64,000 nt of DNA from Candidatus Defluviicoccus seviourii (GTDB lineage: Bacteria; Pseudomonadota; Alphaproteobacteria; Rhodospirillales; Defluviicoccaceae): contig UXAT02000004.1 of assembly GCA_900609035.2 (NCBI GenBank), positions 1 to 64,000 of the forward strand. The letters are read 5' to 3'. The notes below the pieces were generated by a model that was not told the DNA's origin, searched no databases, and saw only the letters and a program-made list of their open reading frames with translations. Positions 49,707 through 58,686 of this stretch are shown here, piece by piece. The position numbers were made by a program, and so were the translations under genes. Each line of letters begins with the position of its first letter. Positions within the stretch are counted from its first letter, which is position 1.

Positions 49707-50699
49707 CTAAAACCCGGTATCCTCCGGCAGGACGCGATTGGGCGGCGTGTGGCCGTCGATGTGGGAGCGAATGTTGATGAGGACGCACTCGCCCATGCCG
49801 ATTCGCCCCTCCAGGGTCGCCGAGCCCATGTGCGGCAACAGGACAACGTTATCGAGACCGAGAAGCTTCGGGTTCACGGCCGGTTCGTTTTCGTACACAT
49901 CGAGTGCAGCGCCCGCAATCTCTCCCGCCCTTAGCATGCGGACCAGAGCCAGTTCGTCGATGATCTCGCCGCGTGCCGTGTTGACGATGTAGGCGTGCGG
50001 CGGCAGAAGTTTCATCCGACGCGCGGAGAGCAGGTGATAGGTCGCAGGCGTATGCGGACAATGCACGGTGATGAAGTCCATGCGCGCCAGCATCTGGTCG
50101 AGGCTTTGGTGGTAGGTCGCCTCAAGTTCTGCCTCAATATCGGGATCGACACGCCGGCGGTTGTGGTAGTGAATGCTCATGTTGAACGCGCGGGCGCGGC
50201 GTGCCACCGCTTGGCCAATGCGCCCCATGCCGACGATGCCGAGCCGTTTGCCGGAGACGCGATGCCCCAGCATCCACGTCGGCGACCAGCCGCCCCACTT
50301 GCCGGCGCGGATGATGCGCTCGCCTTCGGTCAGGCGCCGTGGCACGGCGAGGATCAGCGCCATCGTCATGTCGGCGGTATCCTCGGTGAGGACATCGGGC
50401 GTGTTCGTCACGGTCACGCCGCGAGCGCGTGCGGCTTTGAGGTCGATGTGATCAACGCCGGCACCGTAGTTCGCGATCAGGCGCAATCTGTCGCCCGCGG
50501 CCTCAATGATGGCAGCGGTGATCCGGTCGGTGACTGTCGGCACCAGGACGTCCGCATCCTTGACCGCCTCGAGCAGACCCGGCTTGCCAAGCGGCTGATC
50601 GGTAAGATTGAGGCGGACATCGAACAGCTCCATCATCCGGGTCTCGACGATGTCGGGAAGCTTGCGCGTAACGACGACGAGCGGCTTTGGCTTCGCCAT
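49707..50699 (-). CDS. D-isomer 2-hydroxyacid dehydrogenase (glyoxylate/hydroxypyruvate reductase type)
   Basis: A 330-residue enzyme with the NAD-binding motif GIVGMGRIG and the catalytic triad Arg (NTARGEIID), Glu (DVYENEP) and His (LLPHMGSAT). It reduces or oxidises 2-ketoacids such as glyoxylate. Similarity to glyoxylate reductase is by pattern only. GGAGAGG lies about 6 bases before the ATG at 50699; an upstream ATG at 50720 would lack this site. It lies divergent from the SH3 gene. Confidence 0.85.
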   Translation of the reverse strand: MAKPKPLVVVTRKLPDIVETRMMELFDVRLNLTDQPLGKPGLLEAVKDADVLVPTVTDRITAAIIEAAGDRLRLIANYGAGVDHIDLKAARARGVTVTNTPDVLTEDTADMTMALILAVPRRLTEGERIIRAGKWGGWSPTWMLGHRVSGKRLGIVGMGRIGQAVARRARAFNMSIHYHNRRRVDPDIEAELEATYHQSLDQMLARMDFITVHCPHTPATYHLLSARRMKLLPPHAYIVNTARGEIIDELALVRMLRAGEIAGAALDVYENEPAVNPKLLGLDNVVLLPHMGSATLEGRIGMGECVLINIRSHIDGHTPPNRVLPEDTGF

Positions 50700-50850
50700 C
50701 TGGCACCTCTCCTGCGGCATACGGGCAACACTGTCAGTTTCGGCGATAGCAGGCGATCGCGCCGCTGTCCAGCGCGCCTCGCCCCTTGACCTGCCGGAAG
50801 GTCTCGGTTGTAAGAAAGAGAGCGTTCATATCCCATCGGTGCCGAGGGCA

Positions 50851-51450
50851 ATGATCAGGCGGAGCCGACTCCTCCTCCTTCTGGGTTTGTTGACGGTTGC
50901 CGGTCTCGGTGTGAGCGGCAGCCTTGGCTTGTGGACCGGCAGCGGCGGCGGTGTGCCGGAGCAGGGGGGCGCGAAAGCCGACGACCCTCAAGCGCCGGAG
51001 ACGTCCGAGGCGGCCGATCGGCCGGCGCAGGTCGAGGGCCTGCCGGTGCCGCGTTTCGTCACGCTGCGCGCGCCGGAGGCAAACATGCGAACCGGCCCGG
51101 ATACGAAGTTTCCCATCAAGTGGGTTTACCAGCGGCCGGGCCTGCCGCTCGAGGTGATTGCCGAGCATCACCACTGGCGGCGCGTGCGCGACATCCAAGG
51201 CAACGACGGCTGGATGCACAAGCGGATGCTGAGCGGGCGGCGGGCGGTAATGCTGACCGGCCCCTCGGTCCTTTACGATTCGCCGTCGGGCAACGCCCGG
51301 CCGGTGGCGCGCTTGGATCCGATGGTTGTGCTCATGGTCCTGAAATGCCCCCCGGCCTCGGCGTGGTGCCAAGTGGCGGCCGACGACTTCCGCGGCTGGG
51401 CAGAGCGTTCCCGGATGTGGGGCGTCTATGCTGACGAGGTGATCGAGTAG
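50851..51450 (+). CDS. Exported protein with two bacterial SH3-type domains
   Basis: A 199-residue protein with a hydrophobic N-terminus (LLLLLGLLTVAGLGV) and two SH3-like units (about 64-125, APEANMRTGPDTKFPI and GNDGWMHKRML; and 128-190, VLYDSPSGNARPVARL and DDFRGWAERSRMWGVY). Bacterial SH3 domains bind peptidoglycan or mediate envelope contacts. The start at 50851 is set by GAGGG and the signal sequence. It converges on DUF3501 and is probably monocistronic. Confidence 0.75.
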   Translation: MIRRSRLLLLLGLLTVAGLGVSGSLGLWTGSGGGVPEQGGAKADDPQAPETSEAADRPAQVEGLPVPRFVTLRAPEANMRTGPDTKFPIKWVYQRPGLPLEVIAEHHHWRRVRDIQGNDGWMHKRMLSGRRAVMLTGPSVLYDSPSGNARPVARLDPMVVLMVLKCPPASAWCQVAADDFRGWAERSRMWGVYADEVIE

Positions 51451-51486
51451 CGGGCCATCGTCCGGTTCCGGGAACGGCGGTCCGGG

Positions 51487-52077
51487 TCACGCAAAATCGC
51501 GGGCGAGCTCGCTTCGGACCGCTTCCGGCAGCGCGGCCATGTGGTCGTAATTGGGATGGCGAACGCCGATCACAACCCGCGTGCCCGGCTTGCGAAACAC
51601 CTCGATCTGTGCCGGCGTGAAAAAGAACTTGAGAAAATGGACTGATGAGGTCTTGCCGTCAGGGGTCGTGCGCTCGACGTCGAGCTCCGGCGATGCCTTC
51701 ACCACGTCGCCATTGAAGCTGATGCCGACCGTCTCCTCAATCCCGCCGAAGGTGGCAAGGAGACGCGCCCGGCGCTCGGCATCCTCGATCTCGATCAGCA
51801 TGGTCGCAACCAGCGACCGCCCGTCCGGGATCAGCGGATTGTAGGCCGCGAGTTCGTCCTCGATCTGGGCTTCGCCGCCTTTCTCGATGTACAGCATCTC
51901 GTGGACCTGATGCAGCATCGTCTCGAAGCTCTCGAACAGGAGCATCACGTGCGGTCCCACGGCAAGGCGGCGGTTCCGCTTCAGTTCGGTCATCTGCCGG
52001 CGCCGGTCGGCCCGTTCCATGGCGTAGACGGGCATCGGCAGAATGTCGGCGCGGGTAATCTGTCGCAACGGCTGCAC
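51487..52077 (-). CDS. DUF3501 protein
   Basis: A 196-residue DUF3501-family protein. The family N-terminus ITRADIL is present, followed by RRQMTELKRNRRLAVGPHVMLLFES and a C-terminal VHFLKFFFTPAQIEVFR. Function unknown, but in many proteobacteria it follows an Fe-S oxidoreductase and rubrerythrin in the same order as here. I chose GTG 52077, which gives the family's usual start and follows the Fe-S gene stop by 13 bases; a TTG at 52113 would overlap it. Confidence 0.8.
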   Translation of the reverse strand: MQPLRQITRADILPMPVYAMERADRRRQMTELKRNRRLAVGPHVMLLFESFETMLHQVHEMLYIEKGGEAQIEDELAAYNPLIPDGRSLVATMLIEIEDAERRARLLATFGGIEETVGISFNGDVVKASPELDVERTTPDGKTSSVHFLKFFFTPAQIEVFRKPGTRVVIGVRHPNYDHMAALPEAVRSELARDFA

Positions 52078-52090
52078 TCCCGAAGCCAAC

Positions 52091-53431
52091 TCAGAACGAA
52101 TACGCGCGAGCAATCAGCTCGATTGGGTGCTGCAAGGTTTCCACAGCAGGCGGGCGGCCGTCACTGAGCCGTTCCATGCCCTGGATGATGTGCTCGCGGG
52201 CGAGCGGACACTCCGAGACGACATAGCGGGTCTTGTTGGCGGTAGCTTCGCGCGCAACCGGCCGGCCCACCTTCAGCGCCACCTCGAAGTTTTCCTTCAT
52301 GATTCCCCAGGAACCGCCGTGCCCGGAACAGCGCTCGATCGTCTTGATCTCGGTGTCCGGCAACAGCCGCAGCATGTCGGCTGCCTTCTGGCCCATGTTC
52401 TGCGCCCGCGCATGGCAGGCGATGTGTACAGTGATGCCGCCCTCGATCGGCATCATGCCGGGTGCCAGCCCTTCCTTGCGGGCGATATCGACGAGGTACT
52501 CGGTCACATCGAAGGTGGCCCGGGAGAGCCGCGCGACATTCTCGTCGTTGGGCTCGAGCAGCGGCCATTCGAATTTGAGCATGAGCGAGCACGACGGCAC
52601 CAAGCCTACGATGTCGTATCCCTTGTCGATCCAGGGGCGAAGCTCGGCCGCGACCGTGCGTGCCTTCCCGGCGACCCGCTCGATATCGCCGTACTCCAGC
52701 TGCGGCATCCCGCAGCAGGCCGGGTACACGACCTCGGTTTCGACGCCGTTCTGGGCCAGCACCGCGCGGGCGGCCCGGCCGACGTCCGGGTTGTTGTAAT
52801 TCATGAAGCAGGTGGCATAGAGGACGGCCTTGCGGCCGAATGCGGGTGCCTCGCGGTTGATCGCCGGCGGGTCGGCCTTGGCCGACGCGGTCAGGGTCTT
52901 GCCGACGTATTTCGGCAGATAGGCATCGCGATGGATCCCCGCCGCCTTCTCCATCAGCGGCCGCGTGAGCTTGTTGCCGCAGCGGCTGGCCCAGTTCGCG
53001 AGCGGCGCGACCGGCGCTGCCAGCCGACCATTGCGATCGGTCTCCGACAGCTGCCGTTTGGCGAAGCCGACGCCGCCCTTACGAAACTCGGCCGCGCGAT
53101 AGCGCAGCATCAGGTGCGGAAAGTCGAGCCCGAACTCGTGCGGCGGCACGTACGGGCACTTGGTAAGGAAGCACATATCGCAGAGCGTGCAGGCATCGAC
53201 GACGCCGGCGAAATCGGCACTGGCGACGGCCTCGATCTCTCCGCTCTCGGTCGCATCGATCAGATCGAAAAGCCGGGGAAAACTGTCACAGAGGTTGAAA
53301 CAGCGCCGGCAGCCGTGGCAGATGTCGAACACCCGACGCAGCTCGTGATCGAGCTTGTCCGGATCATAGAATTCCTCATCGCGCCACGCCAACGGGTGGC
53401 GGGTCGGCGCCTCTAAGCTGCCTTCGCGCAT
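52091..53431 (-). CDS. GlpC/heterodisulfide-reductase-like Fe-S protein
   Basis: A 446-residue protein with two 4Fe-4S ferredoxin motifs near the N-terminus (CHGCRRCFNLC and CTLCDMCFLTKCP) and cysteine-rich CCG-type domains (CCGMPQLEYGD near 240; HIACHARAQNMGQ and ERCSGHGGSWG near 345-375). This resembles GlpC and HdrD-type electron-transfer subunits. It likely relays electrons to a thiol or oxygen-stress partner. Its place between rubrerythrin and DUF3501 suggests peroxide or oxygen detoxification. No signal peptide. Confidence 0.85.
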   Translation of the reverse strand: MREGSLEAPTRHPLAWRDEEFYDPDKLDHELRRVFDICHGCRRCFNLCDSFPRLFDLIDATESGEIEAVASADFAGVVDACTLCDMCFLTKCPYVPPHEFGLDFPHLMLRYRAAEFRKGGVGFAKRQLSETDRNGRLAAPVAPLANWASRCGNKLTRPLMEKAAGIHRDAYLPKYVGKTLTASAKADPPAINREAPAFGRKAVLYATCFMNYNNPDVGRAARAVLAQNGVETEVVYPACCGMPQLEYGDIERVAGKARTVAAELRPWIDKGYDIVGLVPSCSLMLKFEWPLLEPNDENVARLSRATFDVTEYLVDIARKEGLAPGMMPIEGGITVHIACHARAQNMGQKAADMLRLLPDTEIKTIERCSGHGGSWGIMKENFEVALKVGRPVAREATANKTRYVVSECPLAREHIIQGMERLSDGRPPAVETLQHPIELIARAYSF

Positions 53432-53499
53432 TGCCGGCGACTCCCTTCGAGAAGACTGCGAGTGTCGCGCTCACGTGCTCGCCACGGCAGCGAGCGACG

Positions 53500-53547
53500 G
53501 ATGCGTCAACGGGGGTGGCTCAGGAGGGAGCACCCCCGTCCCGCATC
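53500..53547. terminator. Strong hairpin between rubrerythrin and the Fe-S gene
   Basis: GATGCG and ACGGGGGTG pair with CACCCCCGT and CGCATC, giving a 6-bp outer and 9-bp inner stem around a 13-base loop. It lies after the rubrerythrin stop on the minus strand and before the Fe-S gene. Without a T-run it may be a processing or attenuation hairpin that lowers expression of the downstream genes relative to rubrerythrin. Confidence 0.5.
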
Positions 53548-53589
53548 GCTATCGGCGCTCAGCCGGCAAGCAGCCGTGGGCGCTGAAGC

Positions 53590-54009
53590 TTAGTCCAGCG
53601 TATCGAGAGCCTTCTTGAAGCGGCCGGCGTGCGACTTCTCGGCCTTGGCGAGCGTCTCGAACCAGTCCGCGATCTCGTCGAAGCCTTCCTCGCGCGCCGA
53701 CTTTGCCATGCCGGGATACATGTCGGTGTATTCGTGCGTTTCCCCGGCGACCGAAGCCTTCAGGTTGTCCCGCGTTCCGCCGATCGGCAGTCCGGTTGCG
53801 GGGTCGCCCACCTTCTCGAGGAACTCCAAATGGCCATGTGCATGGCCGGTCTCGCCTTCCGCCGTCGAACGAAAGACGGCTGCAACGTCGTTGTAGCCTT
53901 CGACGTCGGCTTTTTGAGCGAAATAAAGATAGCGCCGGTTGGCCTGCGACTCGCCAGAGAACGCGTCCTTGAGATTCTGCTCGGTCTTACTTCCACGGAG
54001 TTCGGACAT
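53590..54009 (-). CDS. Rubrerythrin-type diiron protein without rubredoxin domain
   Basis: A 139-residue ferritin-like four-helix protein. Diiron ligands are visible as Glu20, Glu53xxHis56, Glu90 and Glu124xxHis127. The usual C-terminal CxxC rubredoxin domain is absent, so electrons must come from a partner, perhaps the Fe-S protein encoded downstream. Rubrerythrins reduce peroxide. ATG 54009 has GGAG 7 bases upstream. The gene lies directly downstream of the promoter and Irr-like box at 54085-54133. Confidence 0.85.
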   Translation of the reverse strand: MSELRGSKTEQNLKDAFSGESQANRRYLYFAQKADVEGYNDVAAVFRSTAEGETGHAHGHLEFLEKVGDPATGLPIGGTRDNLKASVAGETHEYTDMYPGMAKSAREEGFDEIADWFETLAKAEKSHAGRFKKALDTLD

Positions 54010-54084
54010 TCCCACTCTCCCTCTGCCCGTTCAATCACCAGCAACGGCCAACTTGGTCACGCCCGTAACCTTGACCGTGAGCCG

Positions 54085-54133
54085 ACTATGAATCGCCTCC
54101 GAACGGGAGTCAACTCTTTTTAACAGTTCTAGA
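54085..54133 (-). promoter_or_regulatory. Promoter with candidate Irr box upstream of rubrerythrin
   Basis: On the minus strand TTGACT (54113-54108) and CATAGT (54090-54085) are 17 bases apart, a good sigma-70-type promoter with start near 54078, about 70 bases before the rubrerythrin start. Just upstream, at 54117-54133, the plus strand reads TTTTTAACAGTTCTAGA. It matches 14 of 17 positions of the iron control element of Irr as I recall it (TTTAGAAynrTTCTAAA). The irr gene is adjacent, which supports the assignment. Confidence 0.5.
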
Positions 54134-54166
54134 GAGGGGCGGTAACCTATTAAAATGAAATGATTT

Positions 54167-54586
54167 TTATTTGCGATCTTTGAGGCGGACGATCACGTCG
54201 ACGCGATCGATCTCGGTTCCGTGCGGGGGTGGCGGCAGATCGGGAACAACGACCTGACTGCCGGGAATGTCTTCCACGCGGCCAGCCTGCTCGAAAAAGA
54301 AGTGGTGATGCTCGGTGATATTGGTATCGAAGTAGGAGCGGGTCGCGTCGACGACGATCTCGCGCAACAACCCTGCCGCCGTGAACTGATGCAAGGCGTT
54401 GTAAACGGTTGCGAGCGACACGCGCACCGAAGCCGCGATCGCTTCTTCGTGCAGCATCTCGGCCGTGATGTGGCGATCGCCCTTCTCGAACAGCAGCCGC
54501 GCGAGCGCGAGGCGTTGCCGCGTCGGCCGCAGGTCGGCGGCTCGAAGGAGATCAAGAATGCGCGCGTAGGGGCGGGTTTCTGTCAT
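54167..54586 (-). CDS. irr: Iron response regulator Irr (Fur family)
   Basis: A 139-residue Fur-superfamily regulator most like Irr of rhizobia. Shared segments are LRPTRQRLALARLLFEKG, RHITAEMLHEEA, VSLATVYNALHQFTAAGLLRE and SYFDTNITEHHHFFFE. His93-His95 are the HHH heme-binding triad. The N-terminal Cys-Pro heme regulatory motif of Bradyrhizobium Irr is absent. In alphaproteobacteria Irr represses or activates genes according to heme/iron state. Gene order places it upstream of rubrerythrin, with a box in between. Start ATG 54586. Confidence 0.92.
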   Translation of the reverse strand: MTETRPYARILDLLRAADLRPTRQRLALARLLFEKGDRHITAEMLHEEAIAASVRVSLATVYNALHQFTAAGLLREIVVDATRSYFDTNITEHHHFFFEQAGRVEDIPGSQVVVPDLPPPPHGTEIDRVDVIVRLKDRK

Positions 54587-54674
54587 TACGGCAGCACATA
54601 ATCACGATGGTGCGACCCTACAACAGCGGCTAGCGGCAAACAAAGAAAAATGCTCTGGACGGATCGCGGCCGCG

Positions 54675-56072
54675 TTATGCACCGGTCACGATGCGGTCGA
54701 CCAGCTGCCGCACCGTCGGAACAAAGCCGCCGGCATAGAACGGATCGCTGGCGAAGCGGAATGCGTTATGGCCGGCGAACATCAAGTTGCCATCAACGGC
54801 GCCACCGTGAGCGATCGATTGCAGCGTCTTTTGAATGCAATAGGAGCGCGGATCGGCCAGCTTGCCGGTCGTCCCCTCGCCGTTCTCGGCCCAGTTGCTG
54901 AACCGGCACGCGCTCAGGCAGCCCATGCACGCCTGCTGGTCGATGCGGATCTCGCGTGACCTCTCAGGCGTCACGAAGACGAGGGTTCCGTCCGGCGTGC
55001 GCATCGCCTCGATGAAGCCCTGCGCCACGTAGGATTCGGCACGCGTCCGGTCCGCAGGCGTCATGTAGACCAGGCGGCCACGACTGCCGACGGCAAACGG
55101 CTCGCTTTGCTCGCCCAGCGGCTCCCGCGTGTAGGCAATCTCGCGCGTATTGCGCTCGATCAGCTCATTGAGAAAGGCGTTGCGAACCGCAGACGAATAG
55201 AAGCCGGTCGGACTGAACTTGTTGAGCGCGACATCGCCGCTCTTCAGCGTCAACAGGCGCGCCTTCCATTCGGCCGAAATCGGGCTCTCTTCGGTGACGA
55301 GGGGGCGCGTGCCGAACTGGAACGCAATCGGGCCGACTTCGGGATTGTCGATCCAATCCTGCCATTCGTCCAGCCGCCAGACCCCCCCAGCCATGAAGAT
55401 CGGCACCTGGTCAAGACCGAATTCCCGCATCTCCTTGCGCAGCGCGATCACGCGCGGCAGGGGGGCCTGCGGCTCGGCAGGATCTTCGGAGTTGCTAATG
55501 CCGTTGTGGCCGCCAGCAAGCCAGGGATCCTCGTAGACGACGCCGCCCAAGGCTTCCCGGAACCGAAAGAAGGCGCGCTTCCACAGCGCGCGGAAGGCCC
55601 GCCCCGAGGACACGATCGGATAACACTGAACGCGAAAGCGGGCCGCGATCTCGGCCAGCCGATACGGCATGCCGGCACCGCACGTCACGCCGTGGATCAG
55701 TCCGCGCGCGCCCTCGAGAATGCCTTGCAGGACCCGCTGCGTCGCGGCGGCCTCCCACAGCATGTTCATGTGCAGGCGTCCGCGCCCCGACGAGTTCTCG
55801 TAGGCGATTTGCGCCTGGGTAATGCCGCCGCGGATGGCGTAAGCGACCAGCTCCTCGTAGCGCTCGCGCCGGGTCCGGCCATGGTAGGTCTGCGGAATGA
55901 CCCGGCCCAGGGCATCGAACGTATCGGCGTTGACACCAGAGAACGTGCCGACGCAGTCGGCTGCGGCAAAGGCACCGGCGCTGAGGCCGTTCGAGACTGA
56001 AACCCCCTTGCCGCCTTCGACGATCGGCAGGACCTCACGGCCGGAGATGATCAGTGGCGTCAGCAGGGCCAT
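54675..56072 (-). CDS. Nitronate monooxygenase-like protein with C-terminal cysteine cluster
   Basis: A 465-residue TIM-barrel flavoprotein resembling nitronate monooxygenases (FMN; LIHGVTCGAGMPY, WLAGGHNGISNS, IFMAGGVWRLDEW and IAFQFGTRPLV). Family members oxidise nitroalkanes or act as enoyl-type reductases. The C-terminal 100 residues hold an unusual cysteine group around residues 380-420 (CMGCLSACRFSNW, then YCIQKTL) that could bind a metal or an Fe-S cluster. The ATG at 56072 has GGGGA 8 bases upstream; ATG 56081 is an alternative. It lies downstream of pnp. Confidence 0.75.
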   Translation of the reverse strand: MALLTPLIISGREVLPIVEGGKGVSVSNGLSAGAFAAADCVGTFSGVNADTFDALGRVIPQTYHGRTRRERYEELVAYAIRGGITQAQIAYENSSGRGRLHMNMLWEAAATQRVLQGILEGARGLIHGVTCGAGMPYRLAEIAARFRVQCYPIVSSGRAFRALWKRAFFRFREALGGVVYEDPWLAGGHNGISNSEDPAEPQAPLPRVIALRKEMREFGLDQVPIFMAGGVWRLDEWQDWIDNPEVGPIAFQFGTRPLVTEESPISAEWKARLLTLKSGDVALNKFSPTGFYSSAVRNAFLNELIERNTREIAYTREPLGEQSEPFAVGSRGRLVYMTPADRTRAESYVAQGFIEAMRTPDGTLVFVTPERSREIRIDQQACMGCLSACRFSNWAENGEGTTGKLADPRSYCIQKTLQSIAHGGAVDGNLMFAGHNAFRFASDPFYAGGFVPTVRQLVDRIVTGA

Positions 56073-56166
56073 GGCTTGCATCCCCGACCGCGCGACAGCG
56101 TGCTGCCTCGCGTGCCCGCCTTGCTGCGGGCGGCCCAGCTGCGGGAAAGCGGTCCCGAGCCACTGT

Positions 56167-58314
56167 TCACGGAGCTGCCTTTGCCGCGCCGCGGCCGTCA
56201 CCGATGTCTTCGCCTGTTGCCTGATCAACCGCACGCATCGAGAGCTTGATCTTGCCGCGGTCGTCGATACCGATCACCTTGACCTTCACCATATCGCCGA
56301 CCTGCACCACATCACCGACCTTGTTGACCCTGGCGGAGGCCAGTTCGCTGATGTGCACAAGCCCGTCGCGATTGCCGAGGAAGTTCACGAAGGCGCCGAA
56401 GTCCACCACCTTGACGACCTTACCGGTATAGATGACGCCGATCTCCGGCTCGGCCGCGATTGAGCGGATCCACTCGATCGCCGCATCCGCCGAGTGCTGA
56501 TCGACCGCAGCCACCTTGATGGTGCCGTCGTCCTCGATATCGACGCGGGCGCCGGTGACCTCGCAGATCTCGCGGATGACCTTGCCACCCGGCCCGATGA
56601 CCTCGCGGATCTTCTCCTTGTTGATGTTCAGCACGGTGATCCGCGGCGCCATCTTGCTGATCGCCTCGCGCGCCGACGTGATGCCGCGCGCCATCTCGCC
56701 CAGGATATGGATACGGCCGTCGCGCGCCTGGTCGAGCGCCTGACGCATGATCGCTTCGGTGATGGACGTGATCTTGATGTCCATCTGCAACGCGGTCACG
56801 CCGATCGATGTTCCAGCGACCTTGAAGTCCATGTCGCCCAGATGGTCCTCATCGCCCAGGATGTCCGAAAGAACGACAAACGACTCCTGTTCCTTGATCA
56901 GGCCCATGGCGATGCCGGCCACCGGGCGCGGCAGCGGCACACCGGCATCCATCAACGCCAGGGACGAGCCGCAAACCGTCGCCATCGATGAGGAACCGTT
57001 CGACTCGGTGACCTCGGAAACGACGCGGATGGTGTAGGGAAAGTCGGTCTTGAGCGGCATCAGCGGATGCATGGACCGCCACGCCAGCTTGCCGTGACCG
57101 ATTTCGCGCCGGCCGGTAAAACCGGGCCGCCCCGTTTCGCCGACGGAGTACGGCGGAAAGTTGTAATGCAACATGAAGTGCTCGCGCGATTCCCCAGCGA
57201 GCGCATCGATGATTTGCTCATCCTGGCCGGTGCCGAGCGTGGCGACGACCAGCGCCTGGGTTTCGCCGCGCGTAAACAGCGCGCTGCCGTGCGCTCGCGG
57301 CAACAGCCCGACCTCAACGGCGATCGGCCGGATGTCGGCAGGGCCGCGGCCATCGATGCGCGTTCGGGTCGCGATCATGCGGTTGCGGACGACGTCTTTT
57401 TCCAGGTCCTGGAAGATCTCATCGAACGAGTCTGCCAGCACTGCCGCATCCGTGTTGCCCTCAGCAGCCAGGCTGGCTGCAGCCAACTCCTTGGTGGCCG
57501 CAACCCGCTGCCGGCGGGCGGCCTTTGCGGTCTCGGTGTAGGCGTCGCGCAGATCGTCCTCGGCGAGGGCGCGCAAGCGCTCCGCGAGAACGCTCTTGCC
57601 GTCCGAGGCGCCCTGAAGCTCCATCGGCTCCTTGGCACAGGCCTCGGCGAGTTCGATGATGGCGTCGATCACCGGCTGGATGCTGCGGTGGCCGAACATG
57701 ACCGCGCCCAGCATCACCTCCTCGGAGAGTTCGTTGGCCTCCGATTCGACCATCAGCACACCGTCCCGGGTGCCGGCGACAACGAGGTCGAGATCGCTGT
57801 TCATCATCTCGTCGAGGCGGGGATTGAGCACATAATCGCCGGAGATGAAGCCGACCCGGCAGCCGGCAATCGGCCCCAGGAAGGGCACACCGGAGAGCGT
57901 CAGCGCCGCCGACGTCCCGATCATGGCAACGATGTCGGGATCGTTCTGCAGATCGTGGCTCAACACCGTGCAGATGACTTGCGTCTCGTTGCGGAACCCC
58001 TTCGCGAACAAGGGGCGGATCGGTCGGTCGATCAGGCGCGAACTCAGGACCTCGTGCTCCGACGGCCGGCCCTCGCGCTTGAAGAATCCGCCCGGGATCT
58101 TGCCGGCAGCGTACGCCTTTTCCTGGTAATGGACCGACAAAGGAAAGAAGTCGATGCCTGGTTTCGCCGACCGCTCATAAACGACCGTGCAAAGAACCTT
58201 CGTCTCACCAAGGCTGGCAAGAACAGCCCCGTCGGCTTGGCGAGCAATTTTGCCAGTCTCGAGCACGAGCGGACGGCCACCCCAGTCAAGACTTTTTCTG
58301 TATTCTTGAAACAT
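56167..58314 (-). CDS. pnp: Polynucleotide phosphorylase
   Basis: A 715-residue PNPase, the 3'-5' phosphorolytic exoribonuclease of RNA turnover. Two RNase PH domains ([17 protein letters not shown] near 75; [13 protein letters not shown] near 345), a helical insert, a KH domain ([10 protein letters not shown]) and an S1 domain ([22 protein letters not shown]) are all present. Length is normal. The start has AAGGG about 7 bases upstream. It is the last gene of the nusA-pnp operon. The intergenic leader has an inverted repeat that may be a processing site. Confidence 0.97.
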   Translation of the reverse strand: MFQEYRKSLDWGGRPLVLETGKIARQADGAVLASLGETKVLCTVVYERSAKPGIDFFPLSVHYQEKAYAAGKIPGGFFKREGRPSEHEVLSSRLIDRPIRPLFAKGFRNETQVICTVLSHDLQNDPDIVAMIGTSAALTLSGVPFLGPIAGCRVGFISGDYVLNPRLDEMMNSDLDLVVAGTRDGVLMVESEANELSEEVMLGAVMFGHRSIQPVIDAIIELAEACAKEPMELQGASDGKSVLAERLRALAEDDLRDAYTETAKAARRQRVAATKELAAASLAAEGNTDAAVLADSFDEIFQDLEKDVVRNRMIATRTRIDGRGPADIRPIAVEVGLLPRAHGSALFTRGETQALVVATLGTGQDEQIIDALAGESREHFMLHYNFPPYSVGETGRPGFTGRREIGHGKLAWRSMHPLMPLKTDFPYTIRVVSEVTESNGSSSMATVCGSSLALMDAGVPLPRPVAGIAMGLIKEQESFVVLSDILGDEDHLGDMDFKVAGTSIGVTALQMDIKITSITEAIMRQALDQARDGRIHILGEMARGITSAREAISKMAPRITVLNINKEKIREVIGPGGKVIREICEVTGARVDIEDDGTIKVAAVDQHSADAAIEWIRSIAAEPEIGVIYTGKVVKVVDFGAFVNFLGNRDGLVHISELASARVNKVGDVVQVGDMVKVKVIGIDDRGKIKLSMRAVDQATGEDIGDGRGAAKAAP

Positions 58315-58328
58315 CCATCACCCTTTCA

Positions 58329-58378
58329 TGCCGGCAAGCGCCTGCCCTTCAAGGCGGCACCGTAGGATTACTGCCGGC
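58329..58378 (-). promoter_or_regulatory. Inverted-repeat leader before pnp
   Basis: TGCCGGC units at 58329-58335 and 58372-58378 can pair around a 36-base loop in the rpsO-pnp gap. In Escherichia coli this gap carries an RNase III-processed hairpin used in pnp autoregulation. The same role is only a possibility here. Confidence 0.3.
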
Positions 58379-58397
58379 GTGCTACCCTCTTGCGGAA

Positions 58398-58667
58398 CTA
58401 ACGGCGAAGCCCGAGACGCTCGACGAGACGCTCGTAGCGCTTCACCTCGGCGCGTTTGACATAGTCAAGAAGACGCCGCCGCTGTCCCACCATCATCAAA
58501 AGACCACGGCGCGAGTGGAAGTCCTTCTTGTGGGCTTTCAGGTGCTCTGTAAGGTTGGCGATCCGCTCGCTCAACACGGCGACCTGAACCTCAGGCGACC
58601 CCGTGTCACCCTCGTGCAGCGCATAGTCCTTGATCAATTCCTGTTTACGTTCTGCCGTAATCGACAT
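58398..58667 (-). CDS. rpsO: 30S ribosomal protein S15
   Basis: An 89-residue S15 that binds 16S rRNA in platform assembly. Canonical segments are [36 protein letters not shown] (read in parts) and [15 protein letters not shown] lies six bases before the ATG. It follows truB by 19 bases and precedes pnp, the standard order. Confidence 0.98.
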   Translation of the reverse strand: MSITAERKQELIKDYALHEGDTGSPEVQVAVLSERIANLTEHLKAHKKDFHSRRGLLMMVGQRRRLLDYVKRAEVKRYERLVERLGLRR

Positions 58668-58686
58668 CGTTACTCCCCAAAGACCA

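Noticed and set aside
53590..54009. Full-length rubrerythrin with rubredoxin
   Set aside because: There is no CxxC pair after the ferritin-like helices; only the diiron domain is present.
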